Assembly: GCA_030524635.1 (NCBI GenBank)
Contig: JAUNGG010000013.1
Location: forward strand, 1 to 64,000
From: Lachnospiraceae bacterium
GTDB lineage: Bacteria > Bacillota > Clostridia > Lachnospirales > Lachnospiraceae
Reading direction: 5' to 3'
DNA length: 64,000 nt
Part shown: one piece after another, positions 29,637 to 36,595 of the stretch
Numbering within the stretch: position 1 is the first letter of the stretch
How the letters are laid out: every line of letters begins with the position of its first letter
Notes under the pieces: generated by a model
The model's input: the letters and a program-made list of their open reading frames with translations, nothing else
The model's database searches: none
Told to the model about the DNA's origin: nothing
Translations under genes and position numbers: made by a program

Positions 29637-30941
29637 ATGGCAATGCAATCATTGGCAATTATTATGATCGTTCTTGCAGCATTGCTGATCATGGGAATCC
29701 CGATCTCCTATGCCATCGGTGTTTCTGCCCTGGCAGCGATCCTGCAGACCGTGCCCCTTGACGTTTCTGTGCTGACGGCAGCTCAGAGAACCTTTGTGGG
29801 TATGAGCAAGTTCAGCTTGACTGCGATTCCCTTCTTTGTGCTGGCCGGCAATCTGATGAATCAGGGCGGCATCGCCAGGCGGCTGGTTGACTTTGTGCTT
29901 GCTATTCTGGGCAAGCTTCCCGGTGCGCTGCTGGTGACCAATGTGGGGGCCAATGCCTTGTTCGGCGCCATTTCCGGCTCCGCATCTGCAGCGGCTGCCG
30001 CCGTAGGAAGCATGGTTCAGGAGGGCGAGGAGGAGCAGGGCTATGACCGGGCTCTCTGCGCGGCAACCAACGGCGCATCAGCACCATCCGGACTTTTGAT
30101 TCCTCCCTCCAATGCGCTGATTACTTATTCTCTGGTATCCGGCGGCACATCAGTGGCAGCCTTGTTTCTGGCCGGTTATCTTCCAGGAATCCTGTGGGCA
30201 GTCTGCTGTATCGCAGTAGCCGTTATCATCGCAAAACAAAAGGGGTACAGGGGAACCCCTGGGAAATTTAACTGGAAGAACCTGGGAACTGCAACGTTAA
30301 GGGCCATTCCCTCCTTATCCCTGATTATTGTGGTAATCGGCGGTATCATTGCAGGTGTATTCACTGCAACGGAAGGCTCGGCGATTGCAGTTGCCTACGC
30401 ATTGCTGCTGGGCATCTGTTACCGGAATATCACCTTGAGGAGCTTCTGGAGGATCGTGGTAGACAGCGCCAAGATGAGCGGCATGATCGTGTTCCTGATC
30501 GGCGTGTCCAATATCCTTGGCTGGGTTATGGCATTTACCCAGATTCCTCAGGCCATCTCCGCCGCCCTTCTGGGCCTGACCAACAGCCGGATTATTATTC
30601 TGCTGATCATGAACCTGATTCTGTTGGTTGCCGGAACCTTTATGGATGTTACCCCGGCAATCTTGATCTTCACTCCGCTGTTTCTGCCTATTGTGAAAAC
30701 CTTCGGCATGCATCCGGTTCAATTCGGCCTGATTCTGGTATATAACCTGTGTATTGGAAATATCACGCCGCCAGTTGGAAATACCTTGTTTGTGGCGATC
30801 AAGGTCGGAAGGACATCACTGTCGAAGGTAATGCCCTATATGTTGATGTATTATGGAGCCATTCTTGCAGGGCTTTTGCTGATTACCTATATCCCGGCCA
30901 TCAGCATGGCACTGCCTGGTATGGCGGGAATGATCAAGTAA
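29637..30941 (+). CDS. dctM: TRAP transporter large permease (DctM family)
   Basis: A 434-residue polytopic protein with about twelve hydrophobic segments, the transport-catalysing TRAP subunit. Family hallmarks include GIPISYAIGVSALAA, FFVLAGNLMNQGGIARRLVDF, and NLCIGNITPPVGNTLFVA near the C-terminus. GGGGGAGG precedes both the GTG at 29634 and the ATG at 29637; the ATG is preferred. It ends the dctPQM operon and is followed by a good terminator. Confidence 0.92.
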   Translation: MAMQSLAIIMIVLAALLIMGIPISYAIGVSALAAILQTVPLDVSVLTAAQRTFVGMSKFSLTAIPFFVLAGNLMNQGGIARRLVDFVLAILGKLPGALLVTNVGANALFGAISGSASAAAAAVGSMVQEGEEEQGYDRALCAATNGASAPSGLLIPPSNALITYSLVSGGTSVAALFLAGYLPGILWAVCCIAVAVIIAKQKGYRGTPGKFNWKNLGTATLRAIPSLSLIIVVIGGIIAGVFTATEGSAIAVAYALLLGICYRNITLRSFWRIVVDSAKMSGMIVFLIGVSNILGWVMAFTQIPQAISAALLGLTNSRIIILLIMNLILLVAGTFMDVTPAILIFTPLFLPIVKTFGMHPVQFGLILVYNLCIGNITPPVGNTLFVAIKVGRTSLSKVMPYMLMYYGAILAGLLLITYIPAISMALPGMAGMIK

Positions 30942-30956
30942 TATGCAGAGGAGTTT

Positions 30957-31001
30957 CCGGCAGCTTCAGGCCGATAAGTCTAAGGCTGCCGGATCTTTTC
31001 T
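30957..31001 (+). terminator. dctPQM terminator
   Basis: CCGGCAGC (30957-30964) pairs with GCTGCCGG (30985-30992), followed by ATCTTTTCT. Confidence 0.75.
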
Positions 31002-31011
31002 GTGGAAGATT

Positions 31012-31235
31012 TTGATGAAGACAAGGGGGAAGGAAAAATAAGGTAAAAATAATAAGAACCAGTTGCGTTTTTCACAGATTTTGCTATAATGGAAATATCT
31101 GGATGATTCGCATTCCGCATAGAAAACTTAAGGTCCTGTACGGGAAGATATAAGGCAGAAGGCCGAGCAGTTGCTGATTTCTGTGATCAGTTATAAGGCG
31201 GCAAATACAAGGTGGATGCTGCCCCTGTTTTGAAT
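31012..31235 (+). repeat. Rpn-element leader, copy A (promoter plus structured RNA)
   Basis: This stretch is shared with 37836-38028 and 39166-39395. It begins with AAGATTTTGATGAAG, which resembles the last codons of the nucleotidyltransferase gene at 36596. It then has a promoter, TTGCGT (31063-31068), 16 bases, TATAAT (31085-31090, extended -10 TGC), and a conserved stretch with several hairpins. In this copy the first hairpin is damaged. It runs directly into the Rpn C-terminal remnant at about 31235. Confidence 0.7.
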
Positions 31236-31489
31236 TCTTAACGGAATTTTTGACCAAGCACAAGGCGGAGGTGAGAAAGATGATTTTAAGCGAATACGAT
31301 GAAGAACTGCATTTGAAGGATACGTATCATTGTGGGTATGAGGATGGGAGATCGGAAGGAGAAAGCCTATTTGCATCGCTGACAGCGAAGCTGATCGGAG
31401 ACTCCCGGCTGGATGATCTGACAAACGCATTAAAGGATGAGGAATTCCGCCGTTGCTTATATCGCGAATATGGAATTAAGAAGGAATAA
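31236..31489 (+). pseudogene. Truncated Rpn-family gene, C-terminal part only; possible solo RpnS-like antitoxin
   Basis: The sequence from TTAACGGAATTTTTGACC onward matches the last 85 residues of the two full copies at 38159 and 39500; the first 220 or so residues are deleted, with a junction about 31235. The intragenic ribosome site GGAGGTGA (31267-31274) and ATG 31280 are intact, so a 69-residue protein beginning MILSEYDEELHLKDTYHCGY could be made from the leader promoter. Its EG linker is the shortest of the three copies. It is either a dead remnant or a free-standing small C-terminal protein. Confidence 0.7.
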
Positions 31490-31514
31490 ACAGCAGATGA
31501 TTTGTTAGATTTAT

Positions 31515-31543
31515 AGTAACTGTGAGGGTACTGAACAGTTACT
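31515..31543. repeat. Dispersed palindromic repeat, copy 3 (best preserved)
   Basis: AGTAACTGT (31515-31523) pairs perfectly with ACAGTTACT (31535-31543) around GAGGGTACTGA. The same motif occurs at 22255 and 49576, and a divergent form at 16380. Confidence 0.6.
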
Positions 31544-31558
31544 ACTTATAAATGAGAA

Positions 31559-31595
31559 GCAAACAGGCAGACCAACAAAGGGCCTGCCTGTTTGC
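31559..31595. repeat. Stem-loop ending Rpn copy A
   Basis: GCAAACAGGCAG (31559-31570) pairs perfectly with CTGCCTGTTTGC (31584-31595). Equivalent stem-loops follow the other two Rpn copies. There is no strong T-tract, so termination is uncertain. Confidence 0.55.
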
Positions 31596-31638
31596 GTTAG
31601 AAGGAATGAGCAACGCGAATATCATTTAAAACCATCAG

Positions 31639-31821
31639 TCACTCATTTTCTGATAACGTATTCTTACCCTGCTCTTTTTTCAGCGATTCCAGGCCTAAGC
31701 GTATCAGCTCTACTGTTGCCTCGGAGCGGGTCTGAAAACGGTTTTCAAAACGGAAATCTTCAATCCGTTTAAACAACTCATTGTCTACAGAAACCGTATA
31801 TCTTGGCTTATCCGTTGCCAT
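31639..31821 (-). CDS. Ribbon-helix-helix DNA-binding protein
   Basis: A 60-residue protein of the ribbon-helix-helix (CopG/Arc-like) type. Residues 6-13 (PRYTVSVD) form the DNA-reading strand, followed by helix A (NELFKRIEDFRFENRF) and helix B (TRSEATVELIRLGLESL). The start at 31821 is set by GAGGTG seven bases upstream; the frame is open to 31830. It is transcribed away from a second RHH gene. No toxin partner lies next to it, so a plain regulator is more likely than a type II antitoxin, though the latter is not excluded. Confidence 0.75.
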   Translation of the reverse strand: MATDKPRYTVSVDNELFKRIEDFRFENRFQTRSEATVELIRLGLESLKKEQGKNTLSENE

Positions 31822-31889
31822 ATTCATCACCTCACTTACTATTATGCACCAGTGATGCAGAGATGTAAAGATGTAATTTTAATTTTTTC

Positions 31890-31918
31890 TTGACAGTGAA
31901 TCACTGAACCATTACAAT
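31890..31918 (+). promoter_or_regulatory. Promoter of the RHH/peptide operon
   Basis: TTGACA (31890-31895), exactly 17 bases, then TACAAT (31913-31918). It is the strongest promoter in this accessory region. The spacer contains TGAATCACTGAA, part of a repeated operator-like word. Confidence 0.8.
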
Positions 31919-31946
31919 AAAAGAGTAAAAGATTCACTGAATCACC
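31896..31946. promoter_or_regulatory. Palindromic operator-like repeats between the divergent RHH genes
   Basis: GATTCACTGAATC (31931-31943) is a perfect palindrome around one central base. TGAATCACTGAAC (31897-31909), inside the promoter spacer, repeats the same half-sites. RHH dimers bind such short repeats in tandem, so autoregulation by one or both RHH proteins is inferred. Confidence 0.55.
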
Positions 31947-31986
31947 AAATAAAACGCGATTCTGTGCTGGAAAAGGAGGAAATGGT

Positions 31987-32178
31987 ATGGCTACGAACCT
32001 GAAACGATTTACAATATCGGTAACCCCCAAAATGGAGGAAGCTTTGGATGCGGTAAAGAAGGAACGTTACTATAACACCTCACATAATGAGATGATCCGG
32101 GATCTGATTCGGATGGGACTGAATGTTCTTAAGACAGAACACGGGGAAGACCGGTATAAGCAGGAGAGAACTGCGTAA
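31987..32178 (+). CDS. Ribbon-helix-helix DNA-binding protein, first gene of the peptide operon
   Basis: A 63-residue RHH protein. LKRFTISVTPKMEEALDAVKK gives the beta strand and first helix, and SHNEMIRDLIRMGLNVLK the second. AAAAGGAGG lies ten bases before the ATG. A consensus promoter and palindromic repeats lie directly upstream, which fits self-repression. The peptide gene starts 92 bases downstream on the same strand without an intervening terminator, so this protein may control the whole operon. That link is inferred. Confidence 0.75.
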   Translation: MATNLKRFTISVTPKMEEALDAVKKERYYNTSHNEMIRDLIRMGLNVLKTEHGEDRYKQERTA

Positions 32179-32270
32179 GGATGTAGAGCGGTGCGGACTG
32201 CAACATCTGTAATCAGGAGAATCGGGATGGTTTCCTGGGTGATTCATGACAGTTAGAGGAGGAGAAAGCA

Positions 32271-32393
32271 ATGGAGAAGAAAAATTATGAAAGACCTGTG
32301 ATGGAAGTAATCCGGATGGAGCAGGAGGATGTGATTCGGACGAGTGATCCCAATGGAAACAGTATAAGCAGTACTAGTCTCGATGCATTTTAA
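32271..32393 (+). CDS. Putative RiPP precursor peptide (40 residues, YxxP leader motif)
   Basis: A 40-residue ORF behind a very strong ribosome site (AGAGGAGGAGAAAGCA before ATG). It begins MEKKNYERPVMEVIRMEQED and ends in a Ser/Thr-rich tail, DPNGNSISSTSLDAF. Y6-x-x-P9 followed by hydrophobic and acidic residues resembles the leader motif bound by PqqD-like recognition elements in lasso-type systems. The tail has five Ser/Thr after residue 30 and no Cys, so thioether or Cys-derived azole rings are not possible. Its stop lies inside the start region of the kinase gene (11-base overlap), giving translational coupling. Assignment as a modified-peptide precursor is inferred from context. Confidence 0.7.
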   Translation: MEKKNYERPVMEVIRMEQEDVIRTSDPNGNSISSTSLDAF

Positions 32394-33132
32394 ACCAATG
32401 AAGTTTAACATAAGATTAGCCGGTTTAACAATCGGGCTGAACAGTGAATACCCGGCGCTTAAGGACTTCTGTCAGGATTATCTGGCAGAGGAAAAGGCGC
32501 CGGATTTTTCTGTTTCCATTACCCGAAAAGAATGTATGGAGGAGCAAAAGCACTCTTTTGAAGCAGGTCAGGAGTATTCCTTTGATTACCTGGCGCAGCT
32601 GGCGCTTCTCCGCCGGATTGGGAATATCCTTCCGGCTTATGGGCGTTGTCTGCTTCACGGGGCGTCCATCACCTATCAGAGCTCGGCATACCTATTTACC
32701 GCACCTAGCGGAACCGGGAAATCCACTCACATCCGATTGTGGAAGGAGTATCTGGGAAGTGGAGTGGAGATTGTCAATGGCGATAAGCCGATCCTGTCCT
32801 TAGAGGATTCACAGATTTGGATTCACGGAACTCCCTGGGCGGGAAAGGAAGGCTGGCAGCGGAACCGAAGCGCAGTTTTAAGGGGCATATGCCTGTTAAA
32901 GCAGGGAAAGGAGAACCGGATTGAGAGACAGCAGCCATGGAGTTGCCTGCCCCGTCTGTTAAAGCAGATTTATCTGCCCCAGGAGGAAGGGATGGCCGGT
33001 GAAACCCTCAGGCTTTTAGACCGGCTGCTGGATATTGTTCCGGTGTACCAGTTGGAATGTGACCGAGCAGAGGAGGCGGTTCGCTGCAGCTTTGAGGCGA
33101 TGACAGGGCTGCCTTATAAGGAAGGGAGATAG
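32383..33132 (+). CDS. HPr-kinase-like P-loop kinase of the peptide locus
   Basis: A 249-residue protein of the HprK-related kinase group (PEPCK-like P-loop fold). It carries LLHGASITYQSSAYLFTAPS, then GTGKSTH as the P-loop near residues 110-116, and EIVNGDKPILSL, the position of the HprK acidic metal site, at about 128-140. Such kinases in lasso-type clusters phosphorylate a serine of the peptide. The Ser/Thr-rich peptide upstream is the obvious candidate substrate. The start is ATG 32383 or 32398; neither has a clear ribosome site because of coupling to the peptide gene. Confidence 0.75.
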   Translation: MHFKPMKFNIRLAGLTIGLNSEYPALKDFCQDYLAEEKAPDFSVSITRKECMEEQKHSFEAGQEYSFDYLAQLALLRRIGNILPAYGRCLLHGASITYQSSAYLFTAPSGTGKSTHIRLWKEYLGSGVEIVNGDKPILSLEDSQIWIHGTPWAGKEGWQRNRSAVLRGICLLKQGKENRIERQQPWSCLPRLLKQIYLPQEEGMAGETLRLLDRLLDIVPVYQLECDRAEEAVRCSFEAMTGLPYKEGR

Positions 33133-33136
33133 GAGC

Positions 33137-33412
33137 ATGAGAATGAAAAAAGGATTTGTCCTGCGGGAGGTGGCCGGACAGTTTATGGTGATCGCCACCG
33201 GGGAGGCCAGCAGGCAGTTTCACGGTATGATTCGTCTGAACCAGACCGGTAAAGAGATCTGGCAGGGACTTTCTGATGGGTTGACAGAGGAAGAGATTGC
33301 GGGGAAGCTTGTCCAATCCTATGGGATTGAGAAGAGTCAGGCAGCAGAGGATGTAAGGAACATGATTCGGCAAATGACAGAGGAAGGATTTTTGCAGAAT
33401 GAAGAGCCATGA
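33137..33412 (+). CDS. PqqD-family peptide-recognition protein (RRE)
   Basis: A 91-residue stand-alone PqqD-fold protein. It shows the winged-helix pattern of RiPP recognition elements: a strand region to VIATGEASRQFHGMIRLNQTG, then KEIWQGLSDGLTEEEIAGKL and a final helix ending MIRQMTEEGFL. Such proteins bind the leader peptide through a beta strand and deliver it to the modifying enzymes. TAGGAG precedes the start. It lies 4 bases after the kinase and overlaps the peptidase gene by 14 bases. Confidence 0.82.
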   Translation: MRMKKGFVLREVAGQFMVIATGEASRQFHGMIRLNQTGKEIWQGLSDGLTEEEIAGKLVQSYGIEKSQAAEDVRNMIRQMTEEGFLQNEEP

Positions 33413-33887
33413 ACATGAAATGGAGCCGGCGGTTAAGGCAGAAGAAGGCAGCAGAACCATAGAGGATATTCTGCAGAAGGAAGGGATATATGTAGGAACC
33501 ACAGCCGGTGTCAGCATGTACCCCATGCTGAGAGACCGGCGGGATACCATCGTGATAAGGCCCTGCCGGGGGCGGCTTAAGAAGTATGATGTGCCGCTGT
33601 ACCGTCGGGGAGATGCCTATATTCTGCACCGGATCGTCCGGGTGCTGCCGGATTCTTATGTGATCTGCGGCGATAACTGCCTGAGGCGGGAGTATGGAGT
33701 GACAGACCAGCAGATTTTTGGAGTTTTGACTGAGTTTTACCGGGGAGATACCTGGATCAACATGAACGGCCTGGCATACAAGGGGTATGTCAGGTTTTGG
33801 TGTTTTATATACCCGGCGCGCTTCTGCTGTAAAGTGCTTTTGGGCAGGGTAAAATGCTTGTTGAAGGGAGAAAGGATAGGATGCTGA
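33399..33887 (+). CDS. S24/S26-type peptidase, signal-peptidase-like (ER-type His variant)
   Basis: A 162-residue protein. The catalytic serine is S39 in AGVSMYPMLRDRRDT. The general base position reads YILHRIVRV with H77, as in the SipW/ER-type signal peptidases that use His instead of Lys, and VICGDNCLRREYG is the conserved GDN box. Residues 128-148 are hydrophobic and may form a membrane anchor. In this operon it is the best candidate for leader removal from the 40-residue peptide. A cryptic regulatory role is less likely. Confidence 0.75.
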   Translation: MKSHEHEMEPAVKAEEGSRTIEDILQKEGIYVGTTAGVSMYPMLRDRRDTIVIRPCRGRLKKYDVPLYRRGDAYILHRIVRVLPDSYVICGDNCLRREYGVTDQQIFGVLTEFYRGDTWINMNGLAYKGYVRFWCFIYPARFCCKVLLGRVKCLLKGERIGC

Positions 33888-34822
33888 AGCGAGTGATCAT
33901 AATACTGACGATTCTGCTTGCGGCAGTTATGACCGTTTTTTTCTGGCAGGGAAGACGGGAGGAACAAAATAAGCAGGCTCAGTACCGGCAGATGGAATTG
34001 GAGGCACAGCCTCTGAATGTAAAAAAACAGGGAATTCAGCAGGAGATATGGCGGCTGGAGGCAGATTATTCGAAACAGCTGTCGCCCATGGGAACGGCTG
34101 TGATTTTATTTACCTCACCGGATGCGGAAGTGTATACGAAGTGTTATCCGGTGATGCGGGAGCACGGCTATCTGGGCGTAGTGGCATTGTCTGCGTCCAA
34201 GTTTCCTGGAGAGGAGGGCTGTATGACCCAGGAGCAGTTTGCAGAGCTGCTGCGGATGGGATGGCGCTTCTGTGTGATCTGGGAGCCGCCTGTGGAGCGG
34301 ACAGCAGAGCGTCTGCAGTCTGCCGGAATGAGTTTGAGTGAGGTTGTTTATTTCCCGGAGGGGACTTATGCTTCTCAGTATGACAAGGAACTGAAGGAGA
34401 TGGGATTTTCCGTGGCGGTTCATCATGGAGAGGAGAGCGGCAACATTCTCACGCTGGAGGACGAGGAGGAGATCTGGCACCCCGGAGCGGTAGGATTACG
34501 GGGAAGTCAGGCAAAATATTGGCTGAGAGAGGCAGTATCCCAGAAGGGAAATATGGTGTTTGCAGTAGGCTTTGAGCAGCAGGAGGAGCTGTACGATGAG
34601 CGGAAGTTTCAGAATATGATCGACAGCCTGGACAGTTATCGAACCGAGGGCAGCATTATGGTAACTGATTTTGCCGGGGCCAGGTCATTAAGCGGGGAAG
34701 CGGCCTTGAAAAAAATTACGTTGGAGCCGGAATATAACAAAAATCGAGAGGAGCTGGAGGAGGAGCTTCGCCAGGTCAATGAGGAGCTTGACGCTGTTTA
34801 CAAAAAATATCTGGAAAATTAG
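33881..34822 (+). CDS. Membrane-anchored NodB-fold (polysaccharide deacetylase-like) protein, degenerate
   Basis: A 313-residue protein with an N-terminal membrane helix (residues 4-22, RVIIILTILLAAVMTVFFW), a short coiled coil, and a domain with NodB-like layout: AVILFTSPDAEVYTKCYPVM, HGYLGVVALSA, TQEQFAELLRMGWRFCVIWE. The Asp/His/His metal site of polysaccharide deacetylases is not present. A second coiled coil closes the protein (EELEEELRQVNEELDAVYKK). AAAGGATAGG supports the start at 33881. Its role in a peptide locus is unknown; it may be a carrier or scaffold outside the membrane. Confidence 0.6.
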   Translation: MLKRVIIILTILLAAVMTVFFWQGRREEQNKQAQYRQMELEAQPLNVKKQGIQQEIWRLEADYSKQLSPMGTAVILFTSPDAEVYTKCYPVMREHGYLGVVALSASKFPGEEGCMTQEQFAELLRMGWRFCVIWEPPVERTAERLQSAGMSLSEVVYFPEGTYASQYDKELKEMGFSVAVHHGEESGNILTLEDEEEIWHPGAVGLRGSQAKYWLREAVSQKGNMVFAVGFEQQEELYDERKFQNMIDSLDSYRTEGSIMVTDFAGARSLSGEAALKKITLEPEYNKNREELEEELRQVNEELDAVYKKYLEN

Positions 34823-34830
34823 AGAAATTG

Positions 34831-36522
34831 ATGAAGACAATCAAATGGATAAACAATACAGTTGGGACAGCCAGGTGGCTGGTAGTGCTTTTAAGCCTGC
34901 AGAAAAGCCTGCTGGCATTATGCGGCATCGGATATGCTCTTTTTATGCGCCGGATCATAGATGACGCTGTTGCTGGAAATCAAGCCGGGTTTGTCAGATG
35001 GGCAGCAGCGCTGGGCGGGGTGATATTGCTTCAGCTTCTGATACAGGCAGCAGCACGTTTCTGCCTGGAAGAGAGCACATCGGCTGTGACAAATAAGCTC
35101 CGTCAGGCAGTATTTCATGGAATTATGACACAGGATTACCGGACTGTTGCATCATGTCATACAGGAGAGCTGATGAACCGGATCACCTCAGACGTTACGG
35201 CGGTGTCTGATGGAGTGACAGCGCTGATTCCCGATGTGATCTCCATGGTACTGCGGGTCATTGGAATATTGGCAGTACTGTATCAGGTAGAGAAGAGGCT
35301 GGCTGTTCTGCTGGTAATCGGAGGAGGAATTCTGACAGCGCTGTCATTTTTTCCAAGAAAACTGATGAAGAAACTATATCATTGGGTGCAGGAGCAGGAA
35401 GGAAAGGTGCGGTGCCTGATACAGGAATGCTTAGAAAGCCTGCTGATCATACATTGCTTTCAGTGTGAAGAGAAGATGGAAAAGGAAGCTGGAAAACAGA
35501 TGAGAATCCAGCGGATGGTGAGAAGGCGGAGAGGAGCATTTGCCAACTTATTTAATATCGGGCTGAACGCAGCAATGCAGTGGGGATACCTGCTGGGTGC
35601 AGTCTGGTGCGGATGGGGAATCCTGCAGGGGTGGCTGAGCTATGGAACCATGATGGCTGTTCTTCAGCTGATTGGTCAGATTCAGGCGCCCTTTGTCAAT
35701 CTAGGAAATGCATTTCCAAAGTGGACGGCGATGACAGCCAGCGGGGAACGCCTGATGGAGCTGACACTCCATTTACAGCAGTCAGAACAACCATCTGTAA
35801 GGCTGTCAGAGAAGCAGAGAGAGTTATATTCGGCACTTACAAGGGAAGAAATTTACCAGCAGATGGAATCAATCTCGTTCGAACAGGTATCCTTCCAATA
35901 TAAAAGTGGAAGACAAGTGCTGGAGCAGGAATCTTTTCAGATTCGAAAGGGAGAGGTGGTGGCAATGACGGGTTCCAGCGGCATTGGAAAAAGCACGATC
36001 ATGAAGCTTTTGCTGTCAGTTTATGAGCCGGACAGCGGCAGGATCGTACTCCGTTTCAACCATGCGGATGAATCCGGACAGATACCATCTATCCCGGTAT
36101 CTCAGCTTCCACCAGGAATCTTTGCTTATGTGCCTCAGGGAAATTGTCTGATGAGCGGAACGATCCGGGAAGTGGTAGGCTTTTCCCAGCAGGCAGGAGC
36201 AATCGATCAAAGGGATGTGGAGGAAGCCTGCGGCATTGCATGTGCCCATGAATTTATTCAGCTTCTCCCGGATGGATATGATACGGTGCTTGGAGAACGA
36301 GGAGCCGGTCTGTCAGAAGGGCAGATGCAGCGGCTGGCTGTAGCAAGGGCGATCTACAGCCGCTGTCCCATTTTGCTTTTGGATGAAGCTACATCGGCAT
36401 TAGATGGAGAAACAGAGGGAAGGCTGATGAATGCTTTGAGAGCATTGCCGGACAGAACGATACTGATTGTAACCCACCGTGCAGATACGTGGAAACGATG
36501 CGACAGAGTTTTAACTCAATAA
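34831..36522 (+). CDS. ABC transporter, fused permease and ATPase, of the peptide locus
   Basis: A 563-residue half-transporter with about six membrane helices in residues 15-300 and an ATPase domain in 345-563. Walker A is MTGSSGIGKST near 380, the signature is LSEGQMQRLAVARA with LSEGQ in place of LSGGQ, Walker B is ILLLDEATSALD and the H-loop IVTHR. There is no N-terminal C39 peptidase domain, consistent with a separate S26-like peptidase in the operon. It would export the processed peptide as a homodimer. It begins eight bases after the previous gene. Confidence 0.86.
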   Translation: MKTIKWINNTVGTARWLVVLLSLQKSLLALCGIGYALFMRRIIDDAVAGNQAGFVRWAAALGGVILLQLLIQAAARFCLEESTSAVTNKLRQAVFHGIMTQDYRTVASCHTGELMNRITSDVTAVSDGVTALIPDVISMVLRVIGILAVLYQVEKRLAVLLVIGGGILTALSFFPRKLMKKLYHWVQEQEGKVRCLIQECLESLLIIHCFQCEEKMEKEAGKQMRIQRMVRRRRGAFANLFNIGLNAAMQWGYLLGAVWCGWGILQGWLSYGTMMAVLQLIGQIQAPFVNLGNAFPKWTAMTASGERLMELTLHLQQSEQPSVRLSEKQRELYSALTREEIYQQMESISFEQVSFQYKSGRQVLEQESFQIRKGEVVAMTGSSGIGKSTIMKLLLSVYEPDSGRIVLRFNHADESGQIPSIPVSQLPPGIFAYVPQGNCLMSGTIREVVGFSQQAGAIDQRDVEEACGIACAHEFIQLLPDGYDTVLGERGAGLSEGQMQRLAVARAIYSRCPILLLDEATSALDGETEGRLMNALRALPDRTILIVTHRADTWKRCDRVLTQ

Positions 36523-36595
36523 GAAGGTTACTATAAAAGTCTGCTGTCGAATAGGCGGCTTACGTTCATTCGGGAAGAAGGGAATTGTAAAAAGG

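Noticed and set aside
31639-32178. Type II toxin-antitoxin pair
   Set aside because: Both small proteins are ribbon-helix-helix DNA binders and neither is next to a toxin-sized partner on the same strand.
32271-32393. Assignment of the 40-residue peptide as a lasso peptide precursor
   Set aside because: The leader motif fits, but no asparagine-synthetase-like cyclase or transglutaminase-like B2 protease is present, and the tail has no acidic residue 7-9 positions after a plausible core start.
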